DNA from: Lineus longissimus
Lineage: Eukaryota; Nemertea; Pilidiophora; Heteronemertea; Lineidae
Direction of reading: 5' to 3'
Length of the DNA stretch: 64,000 bases
NCBI RefSeq assembly: GCF_910592395.1
Contig: NC_088314.1
Location: forward strand, 10,108,001-10,172,000
A program made the translations under genes and the position numbers. Below the pieces are notes generated by a model. That model ran no database searches, was not told the origin of the DNA, and was given only the letters and a program-made list of their open reading frames with translations. Each line of letters begins with the position of its first letter. The first letter of the stretch is position 1. Shown here in pieces: positions 1 to 11,000 of this stretch.

Positions 1-1741
1 GGTGCGCAGCCGAAGCCGCCTCAGGATGGAGGTCGGTACAGTCAGTTTGTCGTTAGTGCGCTGCCGAAGCCGCCTCAGGATGGAGGTCGGTACAGTCAGT
101 TTGTCGTTGGTGCGCAGCCGAAGTTGCCTCAGGATGGAGATCGGTACAGTCAGTTTGTCGTTGGTGCGCAGCCGAAGCCGCCTAAGGATGGAGATCGGTA
201 CAGTCAGTTTGCCAATGGGGCGCAGCTGAAGCCGCCTCAGGATGAAGATCGGTACAGTCAGTTTGCCGATTGGGCGCAGCCGAAGCCGCCTCAGGATGGA
301 GATCGGTACAGTCAGTTTGCCGATTGGGTGCAGCTGAAGCCGCCTCAGGATGGAGATCGGTACAGTCAGTTTGTCGTTGGTGCGCAGCCGAAGCCGCCTC
401 AGGATGGAGGTCGGTACAGTCAGTTTGTCGTTGGTGCGCAGCCGAAGCCACCTCATTATGGAGGTCGGTACAGTCAGTTTGTCATTGGTGCGCAGCCGAA
501 GTTGCCTCAGGATGGAGATCGGTACAGTCAGTTTGTCGTTGGTGCGCAGCCGAAGCAGCCTCAGGATGGAGATCGGTACAGTCACTTTGCCAATGGGGCG
601 CAGCTGAAGCCGCCTCAGGATGAAGATCGGTACAGTCAGTTTGCCGATTGGGCGCAGCCGAAGCCGCCTCAGGATAGAGATCGGTACAGTCAGTTTGCCG
701 ATTGGGCGCAGCTGAAGCCGCCTCAGGATGGAGATCGGTACAGTCAGTTTGTCGTTGGTGCGCAGCCGAAGCCGCCTCAGGATGGTGGTAGGTACAGTCA
801 GTTTGTCGTTGGTGCGCAGCCGAAGCCGCCTCAGGATGGAGGTCGGTACAGTCAGTTTGTTGTTGGTGCGCAGCCGAAGCCGCCTCAGGATGGAGATCGG
901 TACAGTCAGTTTGCCAATGGGGCGCAGCCGAAGCCGCCTCAGGATGAAGATCGGTACAGTCAGTTTGCCAATGGGGCGCAGCTGAAGCCGCCTCAGGATG
1001 GAGATCGGTACAGTCAGTTTGCCAATGGGGCGCAGCCGAAGCCGCCTCAGGATGAAGATCGGTACAGTCAGTTTGCCAATGGGGCGCAGCTGAAGCCGCC
1101 TCAGGATGGTGGTCGGTACAGTTAGTTTGTCTTTGTTGCGCAGCCGAAGCCGCCTCAGGATGGAGATCGGTACAGTCAGTTTGCCAATGGGGCGCAGCTG
1201 AAGCCGCCTCAGGATGGTGGTCGGTACAGTTAGTTTGTCGTTGTTGCGCAGCCGAAGCCGCCTCAGGATGGAGATTGGTACAGTCAGTTTGCCAATGGGG
1301 CGCAGCTGAAGCCGCCTCAGGATGGTGGTCGGTACAGTTAGTTTGTCGTTGTTGCGCAGCCGAAGCCGCCTCAGGATGGAGATCGGTACAGTCAGTTTGC
1401 CAATGGGGCGCAGCTGAAGCCGCCTCAGGATGAAGATCGGTACAGTCAGTTTGCCGATTGGGCGCAGCCGAAGCCGCCTCAGGATGGAGATCGGTGCAGT
1501 CAGTTTGCAGTTGGTGCGCAGCCGAAGCCGCCTCAGTGTGGAGATCGGTACAGTCAGTTTGCCGATTGGGCGCAGCCGAAGCCGCCTCAGTATGGAGATC
1601 GGTACAGTCAGTTTGCCTTTGGTTCGCAGCCGAAGCCGCCTCAAGATGGACATGGGCACAGTAATTTTGCTGTTGGTGCACAGCCGCAATCGCCTTACTT
1701 TGGAGATCATTACTGTCAGCCAGTTTTTAGGCCAGGACAAG
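1..1741 (+). repeat. 54-bp coding-type minisatellite (18-residue repeat)
   Basis: About 32 head-to-tail copies of a 54-bp unit fill the left edge, which cuts the array. Because 54 is a multiple of three, one + frame (codons starting at position 1) reads an 18-residue repeat of the form AQPKPPQDGDRYSQFANG. It is open to 1122. Beyond that, TAG codons at 1123, 1231 and 1339 replace the CAG of RYSQF, spaced exactly 108 bp, so a two-unit block carrying the stop was itself amplified. After 1341 the frame stays open to a TAG at 1879-1881. The repeat is rich in Pro, Gln, Asp and Tyr. The last copies diverge and are followed by a Gly-Val-Asn-Gly motif that recurs in another frame at the start of the gag region, which suggests the array was the N-terminal part of, or fused to, the retroelement gag. 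Whether it was ever translated is unknown. Confidence 0.85.
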
Positions 1742-1892
1742 CACTGATAGATACAGGGTGCTCCTATAATCAGTCTGCTGTCCCACTTGGTGTAAACGGT
1801 TGGAAAGAAGGACCACTGCTTGCTCGTAGAACTGAACCACTTAACCACTTAACCCTGGAGTTCAACTCAGTCGTGTTTTAGCTCCCTTTGGT

Positions 1893-2945
1893 GTGAATGG
1901 GGGGAGGGAAGATCGTTTTGGAGTTCCAGCCCAACCAACTTATGGAGTAATGCAGCCTGGACAGCCGCAGACCAATGCAGAGAACATCAACCTTGCGATA
2001 ACAAGTACTCTGGAAAGAATCACCTCACATTCTGAACTGCCAGCCCCACCGCCTTTGACATTTGATGGTTCACCAGCAGACTTCTCTAAGTTATGAAGTC
2101 TTTTCGGGATAGGGTTGCGTCAAAGCCCTTTTCTGATAGTTTCAAGCTGTCTCAGTTGGTTATGAGTACCAAAGGAGAGGCAAGGAAGGCTATCAGTCAC
2201 TGTGAAGGAACTGACATGGGTTACATGACGGCCATGTCTACGTTGAAGGAGAGGTTCGGTCGCCCCTTCCAGGTAGTGAAGTCCTGCATCGATAGAGTGA
2301 CAAAGGGTCCAAGGCTGACATTCCAGAATAGGAAGGGCTTGCTTGAATTTGCAGACTTGCTGAACTCGACATACCACACTCTTCAAGACCAAGAGCTACT
2401 CGTGGAAGCCAACACGCAGACGACACTCCGCTCAATCTTTGATAGACTGCCGGGTAATTGGCAGACACAGTGGGTGAAGAAGGTGATGGAGTTAGAGACT
2501 AAAGATTGTTTGCAAACTGCGGGACATGGTTGAATTTGTAGGCAAATCGGCAAAGATTGCCAACCATGCTGTATACGCCGTTAATGCTAGTTTGGAAAAC
2601 AAGGGAAACAAGCCAATAGCCCCGAAGAAGAGTTTTGATGCGAAGGCAAGGCCGCTGACAACCCTCTCTACACAAATAGTAAGCAAGCCAAAGTTTGAAG
2701 CAAAGACGACGCAGAAGAACTTTGCCAATGCTGCCAATGGTAGTTGTGCACACTGCAAGGCACTTCATGGAGTTAAGGATTGTCCAGGTTTCATGGCCAA
2801 AGACATAGAATTTCGGAGGAAGATGGTAAGGCAGCACCAACTTTGCTATAGTTGTCTTGGGCACCACCTTATCAAGGATTGCGACCAGCCACAGACTTGC
2901 CAGAGAGATGGATGCAGAAAGAGACATAATACGCTTCTACACTGA
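1893..2945 (+). pseudogene. BEL/Pao gag region with zinc knuckles, frameshifted
   Basis: This would be the capsid/nucleocapsid precursor of the retroelement. Three pieces lie in successive frames: 1893-2096, 2093-2533 and 2526-2945. The first ends in the proline-rich lead-in and the FDGSPADF motif typical of the BEL gag core. The second carries the helical core, and the third has two cysteine clusters, including CAHCKALHGVKDC and CYSCLGHHLIKDC, that match CCHC-type zinc knuckles. Frame breaks fall at about 2090 and about 2515. No intact starting methionine was found in the first piece; an array of 18-residue repeats lies just upstream. Confidence 0.8.
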
Positions 2946-2991
2946 GAGCTTGAGAGCTTAACCACAGGAGCAGAAACCAGTCGCCAAGAAC

Positions 2992-3405
2992 TTGTCATCC
3001 GCCGTAAAAGCTGATGAAAGGAGCCAGTCGGTGCATGTGGGATCATTGGTCCCATCTAAGCCGAGACAGATGGTGCTGTTGAAAGTGATTCCAGTCCAGA
3101 TAGCTGCTGACAATGGGAAGTCAATCACCACTTTGGGCCTGTTGGACTCTGGAGCCAGCGCAACGTTGATGACTCAACGAGTGGCAGACAAGTTGGGAAT
3201 AAAGGGAGCACCGGAAACCATCAGCATCAATACAGTGTTGGCAACCGGTCAGGACCAAGAAGTCGCAGTCTGCGAGTGTATGCTGAAGCCCGTTGGTATG
3301 ATTGAGCCGCTAATTCCAGTAAGAAGAGCAAACATCGTTGAGAATCTCCACATAGATCGGCGATATCATCCAAACACCTTTGATCTGCGAGTGGGATCAT
3401 CTTAA
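2992..3405 (+). pseudogene. BEL/Pao aspartic protease segment
   Basis: A retropepsin-like segment. The strand-loop motif GLLDSGASATLM contains the DSGA active-site signature, at about residue 50 of this 137-residue piece, and fits the protease that would process the polyprotein. It is in a different frame from the gag piece before it and the RT piece after it. The break to the next frame is at about 3395-3405. Confidence 0.8.
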
Positions 3406-5060
3406 AGATCTTGATTTGTCAACGCCTGTGGATAAGGAAGCCGTGTCGATTTTGATTGGAGAAGATGTACCTAGAGCACACACAATCCTGGAAGGTCATT
3501 ACGGAACTGACCATCAAGTCGAACCATATGCAGTTAGAACACCATTAGCCTGGTGTGTGGCAGGGCCCACCCATGATGGCTCGGGGTCAACAGTTGATGC
3601 TAATCTGACGATATCAAACAGGGGTTTGGATCAACAGATTGATGAGTCATCTATTGTGACCAAAGGCAAATCTGGTGGAACTCTGGAAGTTGAGTCATCT
3701 AGTGCGACCAAAGGCAAATCTGAGAAGATTGAAATCAGCCAATACAACCAGAAGTTGATCCTTTGGCAGACTGAAAGGCATGAGTTTGTCTGTGAAGACA
3801 TAAAGATGGTGTCTGTCGAAGATCACCGTGCGCTAGACTTACTCGATAAGGGGACTAAGTTGGTGAATGGTCATTACAAGATTGGGCTTTTGTGGAGAAA
3901 TGAACCGCCTGCTTTGGCTGACAACAGGGTTGTAGCCGAGAAGAGACTCGAGGGAATTAAGCGACGCTTTCAACGGGACACGGCATTTGCTGAGAAATAT
4001 TGCCAAGCCATGGATGTTTACTTCGACAAGGGCTATGCAAGAGTGATGGAAGCAGAGGAAGCAGGCCCGAAAACCTGGTATCTGCCCCATCATGGGGTAG
4101 TAAACATCAACACGCCTGGAAAGGTACGCGTGGTTTTTGACGCAGCCGCCAGCTACCAGGGAACTTCATTAAACGACCAGTTATTGCAGGGGCCGGATCA
4201 GACGAACAACTTGGTTGGAGTACTGCTAAGGTTTTGAGAACACCAGGTGGCCGTGATCGCTGACGTTGAAGCGATGTTCCTGCAGTTTAAGGTTCCGTCT
4301 GACGACTGCGATGCCTTGCGGTTTTTATGGTGGAGGAATGGACTCAATAAGCCCCCAGTTGCTTGCCAGATGACCAGCCATATCTTTGGAGCCGCCGATA
4401 GCCCAAGTGTATGTACATATGGTATGCGAAGATGTGCTGATGATCACAAAGCCCAATTCGACCCAAGAGTTGCAGAGGCTATCTACCGAAGCTTTTATGT
4501 CGATGACTTTTTAAAGTCGGTTGCTGTGGCAAGTTTGGCAATCCTACTGGCCTTGCAGTTGATTGAACTTCTGGCAAAGGGAGGTTTTAAGCTGACAAAG
4601 TTTATGTCTAACTCTAAGGAGTTTTTGAAGGCTTTACCTGGAGAAGTCCAGGCGTCTGGTTTTGTGGACTTGAGCATGGAGTCGCAAAACGAAGAGAGAG
4701 CATTGGGAGTTGGATGGAACGTCGGTGAAGACACGTTAGGATTGCAGGTGACAGGAATAAGTAAGACCGGTACCAAAAGCAACACACGAAGAGAGTGTCT
4801 TGCCGCAGTGAGTTCCCTCTACGACCCACTCGGCCTCGTTGGACTGGTTACTCTTGTTGCAAAGAGGATCCTTCAAATGAGCTGCAAGTTAAAGTTAGCC
4901 TGGGATGACGAACTACCAGAAGATTTGTTGAAGGCCTGGGAAGTTTTGAAATTAAGTCTTGCTGGTCTGACTGAGATTAGAGTCCCAAGATGGTACTTCA
5001 CCTCAGAGAGCGAGGGACGTTACGACTCCACCACTTTCCGACACTTCGGAGATTGGCTAC
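3380..5060 (+). pseudogene. BEL/Pao reverse transcriptase segment
   Basis: One long frame holds the linker after the protease (YAVRTPLAWCVAGP, typical of BEL elements), the RT fingers/palm and the catalytic YVDDFLKSV box at about 4495-4521, which has the two metal-binding aspartates. The frame is interrupted by a TGA at 4235-4237 just before the first catalytic aspartate region (IADVEAMFLQ) and continues in the same frame beyond it. An extra base near 5051-5055 then shifts the frame before RNase H. The copy is therefore inactive. Confidence 0.85.
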
Positions 5061-5897
5061 GGCACTGTATCTTACTTGAGGAAGGTGTACGAAGATGGAT
5101 CAGTGGAGTGCGCGTTTGTGATGGCCAAGACAAGAACTGCCCCAAGTCAGTTCGTATCAATCCCTCGGCTCGAGCTCCAGGCCGCAGTGGTTGCAGCTAG
5201 GGTGGATGGCTTTATCCGAAGAGAACTGGACCTTCAAGTGGATCAAGTATATTTCTGGACCGACTCCAACATTACTCTACAGTATGTCCGTAGCAGGGAA
5301 AGAAGGTTCAAGACATACGTGGCCAATCGCGTGGGTGAGATACGTGACTCGTCAACGCCTGAGCAGTGGCACCACGTGCCAGAGAAAAAACTTAACCTGG
5401 CAGACCTGGCCTCTCGAGGCCAATCAGTCAAGAGCTTCAAGAAGAGTGAACAGTGGTTCCGAGGGCCAGATTTCTTATGGCAAGCAGAGTGCTGCTGGCC
5501 CAACGCAGAAGTATCAGCTCTACCAGAAGATGATCCTGAGATAAAGCAGGAGAAGCTAGTCGGAGTGATTGCTGTTGGAGATAGACCCCAAGTAGTAAAT
5601 GGCAGACCTCTGGTTGACCGTCTGATTCATCGGTACTCTTCATGGAACAAGCTGTTGCGACTAGTTGCCATACTGAGGAAGTTTGTTGGGTACCTTAAAG
5701 ACAAGTCCAAGGTGCGCAGAGAGATTACAACAGAAGAGCTGAAAGGTGCTGAGCTTGCAGTCATCAAGTACGTGCAAGGGTCCGAATATGCTGAGGAAAT
5801 CGCAGACTTGCAGAGGTGCGGAAGAGTGAAAAACACTAGCCCATTTAAGAAGCTGAGACCTGTGTTGATCGATGGGATATTGCGAGTAGGAGGTTGA
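5040..5897 (+). pseudogene. BEL/Pao RNase H and linker segment
   Basis: This is the RNase H-like domain after the RT. The readable frame from 5076 includes VYEDGSVECAFVMAKTR, SIPRLELQAAVVAARV and FWTDSNITLQYV, with the acidic residues expected of an RNase H fold. It ends at a TGA (5895-5897), yet the next codons in the same frame continue into the integrase, so the stop is a point mutation within the former polyprotein. Confidence 0.8.
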
Positions 5898-7069
5898 CTT
5901 GCTCTTGCTCCAATATCAGAGGACAGCAAACACCCGATTATTCTACCGAAGACTAACCGTGCTGCAGAAATGTTGGTCCTCCACTTCCATCAGGACACTG
6001 CGCATGCGGGCCAAGAGCATGTGTTAGCGAGACTGCGTGAGCGATTTTGGATTCCGAAGATCAGGTCCAAGGTCAGGTCGATGTTGCGGTCGTGCATTGG
6101 ATGCCGGAAGAGACATGCTAAGAAGATGATCCAAGTGATGGCTAAGCTACCTGATTTTCGACTTGCAGTTTATGACCCGCCATTCACAAGAACTGGTACT
6201 GATTACTTTGGCCCTATGCTTGTCAAATGTGGGAGGTCACAGGTGAAGAGGTGGGGTGTGTTGTTTACTTGTCTCAACACTCGGGCCGTGCATCTAGAAG
6301 TTGCTGAATCTCTCGACACTAGCTCGTTCCTGAACGCCCTTAGACGATTTACTAGCCCGCGACGACAGCCTACAGACATTTGGTCAGATAACGGCACCAA
6401 TTTTGTTGGGGGACAACGGGAACTGAAGGAAGCTTTAGCAGAATGGAATCGGCATCAGATAGAACGAGAGCTGTCGCAGAAGGGTATTCAATGGCACTTC
6501 CAGCCGCCAGTAGCACCATATCAGTCCGGTGTGTGGGAGCGCTTGGTGCGGTCAGTGAAACTTGCCCTTACTGCCTTGGGCAGAGTTTGGTCGTGGATGA
6601 AGTCCTGCATACAGCGCTAGTTGAAGTCGAGGCAACTCTGAATAGCCGACCGCTTTGCAAATCAAGTGAGGATCCAAGTGACGATGAGGTCCTGACTCCT
6701 AATCATTTCCTCATGCAAAGACGAGCTGTTGCGTTACCTCCAGGAGAGTTTCACGACACTGACCAGCTGCACAGGAAAAGGTGGAGACAGTCGCAAATTT
6801 TAGCCAACCATTTTTGGAAGAGGTTCATCAAAGAATACCTGGCGACCTTGCAAGAAAGGTCCAAGTGGCAGTTTGAGCAGCGTAACCTGAAGGTCGGGGA
6901 CTTGCTATTGGTACCCGATGACGACAAGACCAGGGGCCACTGGCCAATGGGATTAGTGTCTGCTGTTTTTCCTGGATGATGGGTCTGTCCGAGTCGTAGA
7001 GGTCAAAAGGGGAGACAACCATCTCAAACGTCCTGTGCACAAGCTGTGCCTTCTCGAGGAGAGTGACTG
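5898..7069 (+). pseudogene. BEL/Pao integrase segment
   Basis: The N-terminal H2C2 zinc-binding motif (HFHQDTAHAG then CIGCRK) is followed by the DDE catalytic core with TGTDYFGP, WSDNGTNFVG and QSGVWERLVRSVK. Frame 1 runs to a TAG at 6620. The domain continues in another frame from about 6590 to 6979 (TLNSRPL, LTPNHFLM, WKRFIKEYL, KVGDLLLVPDDD) and then shifts again for the last ~35 codons, ending at TGA 7067-7069. The order and spacing are standard for the family. The two frame breaks and the upstream stops make it non-functional. Confidence 0.85.
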
Positions 7070-7095
7070 AGCGGAGCTGTTCATGGATTAGAGTC

Positions 7096-7569
7096 TGTAA
7101 CAGCTCGACAACTCGCGTTGGTGAGAGGGAGTTTGCATCAAAGATAATCTATTGTATACGAGGATTATTGAGTTAATACGTGGATAACGTACAAGGATTA
7201 TAGAACAATCTTGTTGTCGCTATATAGACAAATACAAGGACAATTGGATTATAGTTACAAAAACGCTTTAGTTGTGCGCGATTCATAGTGGAGGACATAA
7301 CTTGATACGGGATATGAAATACGCGATCTGCAGTTCTTCATAGTTATCTTTGGACAAGTAAGTTTGGTGTGCGCGCGTGTGTTTAATAGTTCTTAGTTTG
7401 GTTCCGTATTATTACTTGAAGTTGAACAGTATGTGAATTGGACTGGCATTGGGCATCAGTGATAGACCTACTGAACGGCTTTTAAGTGTATGGTTCGACC
7501 TTTGAGCTTTGGTCTCCCATGGGGGGAGTATGTGGCCGCCGTTTTCCGTTTCATCTAAAAAGTGTTACA
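7096..7569 (+). repeat. Probable 3' LTR of the BEL/Pao element
   Basis: The segment begins TGTAACA and ends TGTTACA, a 7-bp inverted terminal pair of the kind LTRs carry, about 27 bp after the integrase stop codon. A TATATAG box lies at 7221-7227. A second TGTTACA at 7592-7598 is an alternative end, and an AATAAA lies at 7635-7640. With no 5' LTR in view the boundaries cannot be proved. Confidence 0.5.
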
Positions 7570-7811
7570 GTCATTTGTTTTTTAAACTATGTGTTACAGC
7601 CGGGTGCGAATTTCTGGCGGATCAGAAAATTTTCAATAAAAAGAAGCAGAAATTCGTGTTACGAGCACCAAAGAATCCCTGTCAACACACGGCCAGAATA
7701 TGTAGATGAAGAAGGTGATTAAATCCAGTTAGTTTATGATGTTGTTATTTGTCTGATCCCACACATGTATTCCAATTTTTTTAGTCGCAACTCTGAAGAA
7801 CCTCCCTTACG
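7570..7811 (+). promoter_or_regulatory. 5' flank / possible 5' UTR of the LRRK2-type gene
   Basis: Between the putative LTR and the first coding ATG there are about 240 bp. A run of T followed by AG at 7778-7787 could be a 3' splice site joining an upstream untranslated exon to the sequence before the ATG. No clear TATA box is seen close to the ATG. The initiation context (cttacgATGa, purine at -3) is acceptable. Confidence 0.4.
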
Positions 7812-8079
7812 ATGAGTGCTGATGCCGAAGGAACTGACCCTGAAGATGAATTCTATCTCGTCTTTGCTAATTCTCGAATAGCGTCCGAACAAAGCCTCAA
7901 TAGTAATAGTGAAATGTCAGAATACGAGCGTGAGTTTCTTGCCCATGTGACATCAGAGGAGGCAACGCTGCCGATTGCCGTACAGGAGACAATGCATGCG
8001 ATGCAGGCATTGCACCAGGCCTATGATGCCAAGACAATACAGGATGCCATGACAGAACTGGCTGAGCTTGCAGACAATG
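7812..8079 (+). CDS. LRRK2: LRRK2 exon 1 (residues 1-89)
   Basis: ATG at 7812 opens an acidic N-terminus followed by a helix (VQETMHAMQALHQAYDA) like the first armadillo helices. The donor is AATG|GTGAGT, phase 1. It joins exon 2 in frame. The start choice is the least certain part of the model. Confidence 0.75.
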
Positions 8080-11000
8080 GTGAGTGCTGACTGGATGCTT
8101 TCCTTTAATACTGCAACATCCTGTAGATTGATAATTAATTGTGACCCGCCATGGCAAAAAAAGTCGCATGTCGCTTCGAGCTTGACAGGTTGAGACGGAC
8201 TGGTTGTTCATTTCACTATTGTCTGCCTTTTGTGAAATCTAAGTAGTATATCAGTTTATTCTATTATGTCCAGGTGTCATTTTAGGCTCATCTTCTGTGC
8301 GACATGCGACTCATTTTGCCGTGGTGGGTTGTAATTCTCTGAATAACGAGATTCAGCGAATTTGTGAGCATAATACGGGAGAATCCAACTTACCTTGACG
8401 CGAGTCCATGTCATAAACATTTTTCTGAGTTCTAATAATACCGTAATGTAGTAGGGGTAGCATGGTAGATCGAACAGCTTGTATTACCTAATGGTGGTTT
8501 TCATGGGCCTGCCTTTTGTAGGCCTTTAGTCCCTCAATAGAATGATGTAAAGGCTAGACATTTCTATGGGGCAGGACTTTAACTTGTCCAGCGCGCTAGA
8601 TTGAGGGGTATAATAATCGTAAACGATCGTAAAAGCTTTAGTTACGAGGCTTGGGTATTAGGACGACTAGATGAAATAATTATAGTGAATAACCGTAAGC
8701 CACAATTTGTAGTGGGATTACTTTATTCTGTAATACACTATTAACCTTTTATTCAAACACAATGTACGGTAACGAAATCATTTAACATGTACTGAGCAGA
8801 CTACTCGTCATATTCGGGGTCAGAAAGTAACTCTAAACCATCAACTTGCTCTTCATCTTCAATAACTAGGTCATTGATACCGATATTAGCATGTTCTGCC
8901 ACAAGGCCACTTACACGCCAGGCAACACGCACTGCCTGATCAACAATTCTCTCCCACGCTAGTCCAATCATTCTTACAACTTCTCTATGCGATATAGGCG
9001 GACAGTTTCCGTCATCGTCCGTATTTCCTACTTTCCACGCCTTGCAGATCGCCCTCAGTCTCGTTTTAAAAGCATACATGATTGTTAAATCCAGTGGTTG
9101 GACACGCGAAGTACAACCTCCGGGAACAAAGTCCATGCCGCCACACAAGTTCTCTACTGCTTCTCGAAACAGTCCATTAAGGTGAGCGGGATACCGGTCC
9201 ACAACTAGCAAAAATGCAGCTCCATCAACGAAGTCGGTGAGCACTGTTTCAGCCCATTGAACTAACGATTCGATTCTAGCCCATCCATTTCGGCTGGATG
9301 TTAACTGAAGAGAAATATGCAAAATGTTCAGTTCTTCATCGACGGAAATCTAAAAAGTTTTACTAGATTACAACTTTCTCAGTTACTTCTCCAATAGGCA
9401 CAAGGAAAGAGCGGATTTGTACCTAGTAGGATTTTGTGTTGATATGACTTACCCTAACGTTTTCGGGTGCATGCTCCCTCAGTTCTTGCATAACACGTCC
9501 GTGCAGAATTAGTCTAGGGAAATTAATCTCGGCAATTCCTTTCCTTCCATCAGCCGCAATCAGTAAAGTGACTGTACATCCTTCTTTCGGGTTGCCCCTG
9601 GAAGATGGGATATCGCTGTCGCGGTTTCCTTTGTTGTCCATCGAGTAGTTCAGAGGAAAGTCATAACGGACGAACGTTTGATTCATATTGAAAAGATGAT
9701 CTGGTTGAATGTTCTGTTCTCGTAACGTGTCTGCAACTTGTCTCTGAAATGCTTTAACAAGTTCTGCAGCATTCGGTGGTATCTTTTTGGAGTCCTTTGT
9801 GGCGCGCCTGTAACTTATTCGATGCCTGAAATGAAATAAGCATGTCTATTACACGGACCGAAAGTGAATGGTACTGTGCCTGCGTTCTTCGATAGAAATG
9901 GGACGACGCCGTTAGGGTCAACGAACAATAGAAACGTAATACATTAATATGATTCACCTTTGCATGAATCCTTTCAGCCATGACTGTGATGCCCTAAAGT
10001 CCAGTCTATGGGGGCGGTCCCTCTGTAAAGGTTCCATATCTCCATCTGGCAATTCTCCGATCCACTGACGAAATTCTCTCATTGCTTGTCCTGTGAGATC
10101 TTGCCCAGCTGCGGGAAAACCCAGCGTCCTTCTATTTTGATACCAGTCTGCTAGAGAATCTTCCACCTCGGGCCAGAAAACTTTAAGCACAAACAATGGC
10201 CTAATTATCAGCTGTATACAATCATAAGACTTTTCAGTGAACAAGCAAATAGTTTATGCTTAAAGAGATCAAAATCTTTATTTAACGTTGTAAAAATAAC
10301 TAAATAGGTGATTATGCAGTTCATTGACTGGAGTCAGTAATGTTATGCACGATATGCAATGTTACCTTGATGCCAGCTCACGACCCGGGGGAACTCGAAA
10401 CTGCTAAATTTTAAGAATGGAAGCTTATTCCCACCTTAGGTTTTAACCAGGCCGTTCAAAACTCCACATTTTTACAAGCGTTTCGCGATAGGTTTCCTTT
10501 AGCCTGTGGAAATTGATTGCTTACCATTGCCGAGTTGCCGGTATCTTCTCATTCGTCATCGTCGTCGTTGACCCTCTACAAACTCAGTTCTAATGTCATC
10601 TTCGTTTCTTATCCAGTCCCGAAATGTCGGCGCCCGAATATTTCGGAATCTTGCAAAATGAGTTTGTGTCTGCCCATGTTCCAGCCCTTCTAAATGAGCT
10701 AACCAATATTCATCCAAATAATCGATTTTTTGCTGTAAGGAGTATGCCTGAAGCCGTCGCCTTGCGGTGCCCCCGCCTCGTCCATCGCCGTATTTAAACA
10801 GCATGAGCCAAGAACCAAAATAATTTAAAAGCAGATTATTCGTCTTCGTTTGGAAAACAAATTTTGCAGTGTGGGCCTTGATCAGGCGCGTGTCATGCCC
10901 CAGACATTTCTAGGCCTTACATCATTCGATTGATTGAGGGGCTGATTGAAGGCCTACAAGATACCACCATTCGTTCAGGTAATACAAGCTGTTCCATCTA

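Larger units (their letters stand above)
1882..7569 (+). mobile_element. BEL/Pao-type LTR retroelement, decayed
   Basis: An ordered set of gag, protease, reverse transcriptase, RNase H and integrase segments on the + strand, in the BEL/Pao order, is followed by a probable 3' LTR. The coding frame changes several times and carries at least two in-frame TGA codons, so this copy cannot make its polyprotein. The 5' LTR is not seen; it lies left of the window or was lost. The element sits immediately upstream of the first LRRK2 coding exon, in the same orientation. Family assignment rests on the YVDD-type RT box, the zinc-knuckle gag, the H2C2 and DDE integrase motifs and the gag segment resembling the DUF1759 family. 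Confidence 0.88.

Noticed and set aside
482-1681. A 399-codon open frame on the - strand across the minisatellite
   Set aside because: A 54-bp repeat without a stop in a frame stays open automatically. The + frame joins the gag-like region, while the - frame leads nowhere.
1-1741. CRISPR-like regular repeats
   Set aside because: There are no unique spacers; the units are contiguous tandem copies in a eukaryotic genome.
7486-7722. A 78-codon + frame between the BEL element and LRRK2 exon 1
   Set aside because: It overlaps the LTR end and polyadenylation-like AATAAA and has no recognizable motif.
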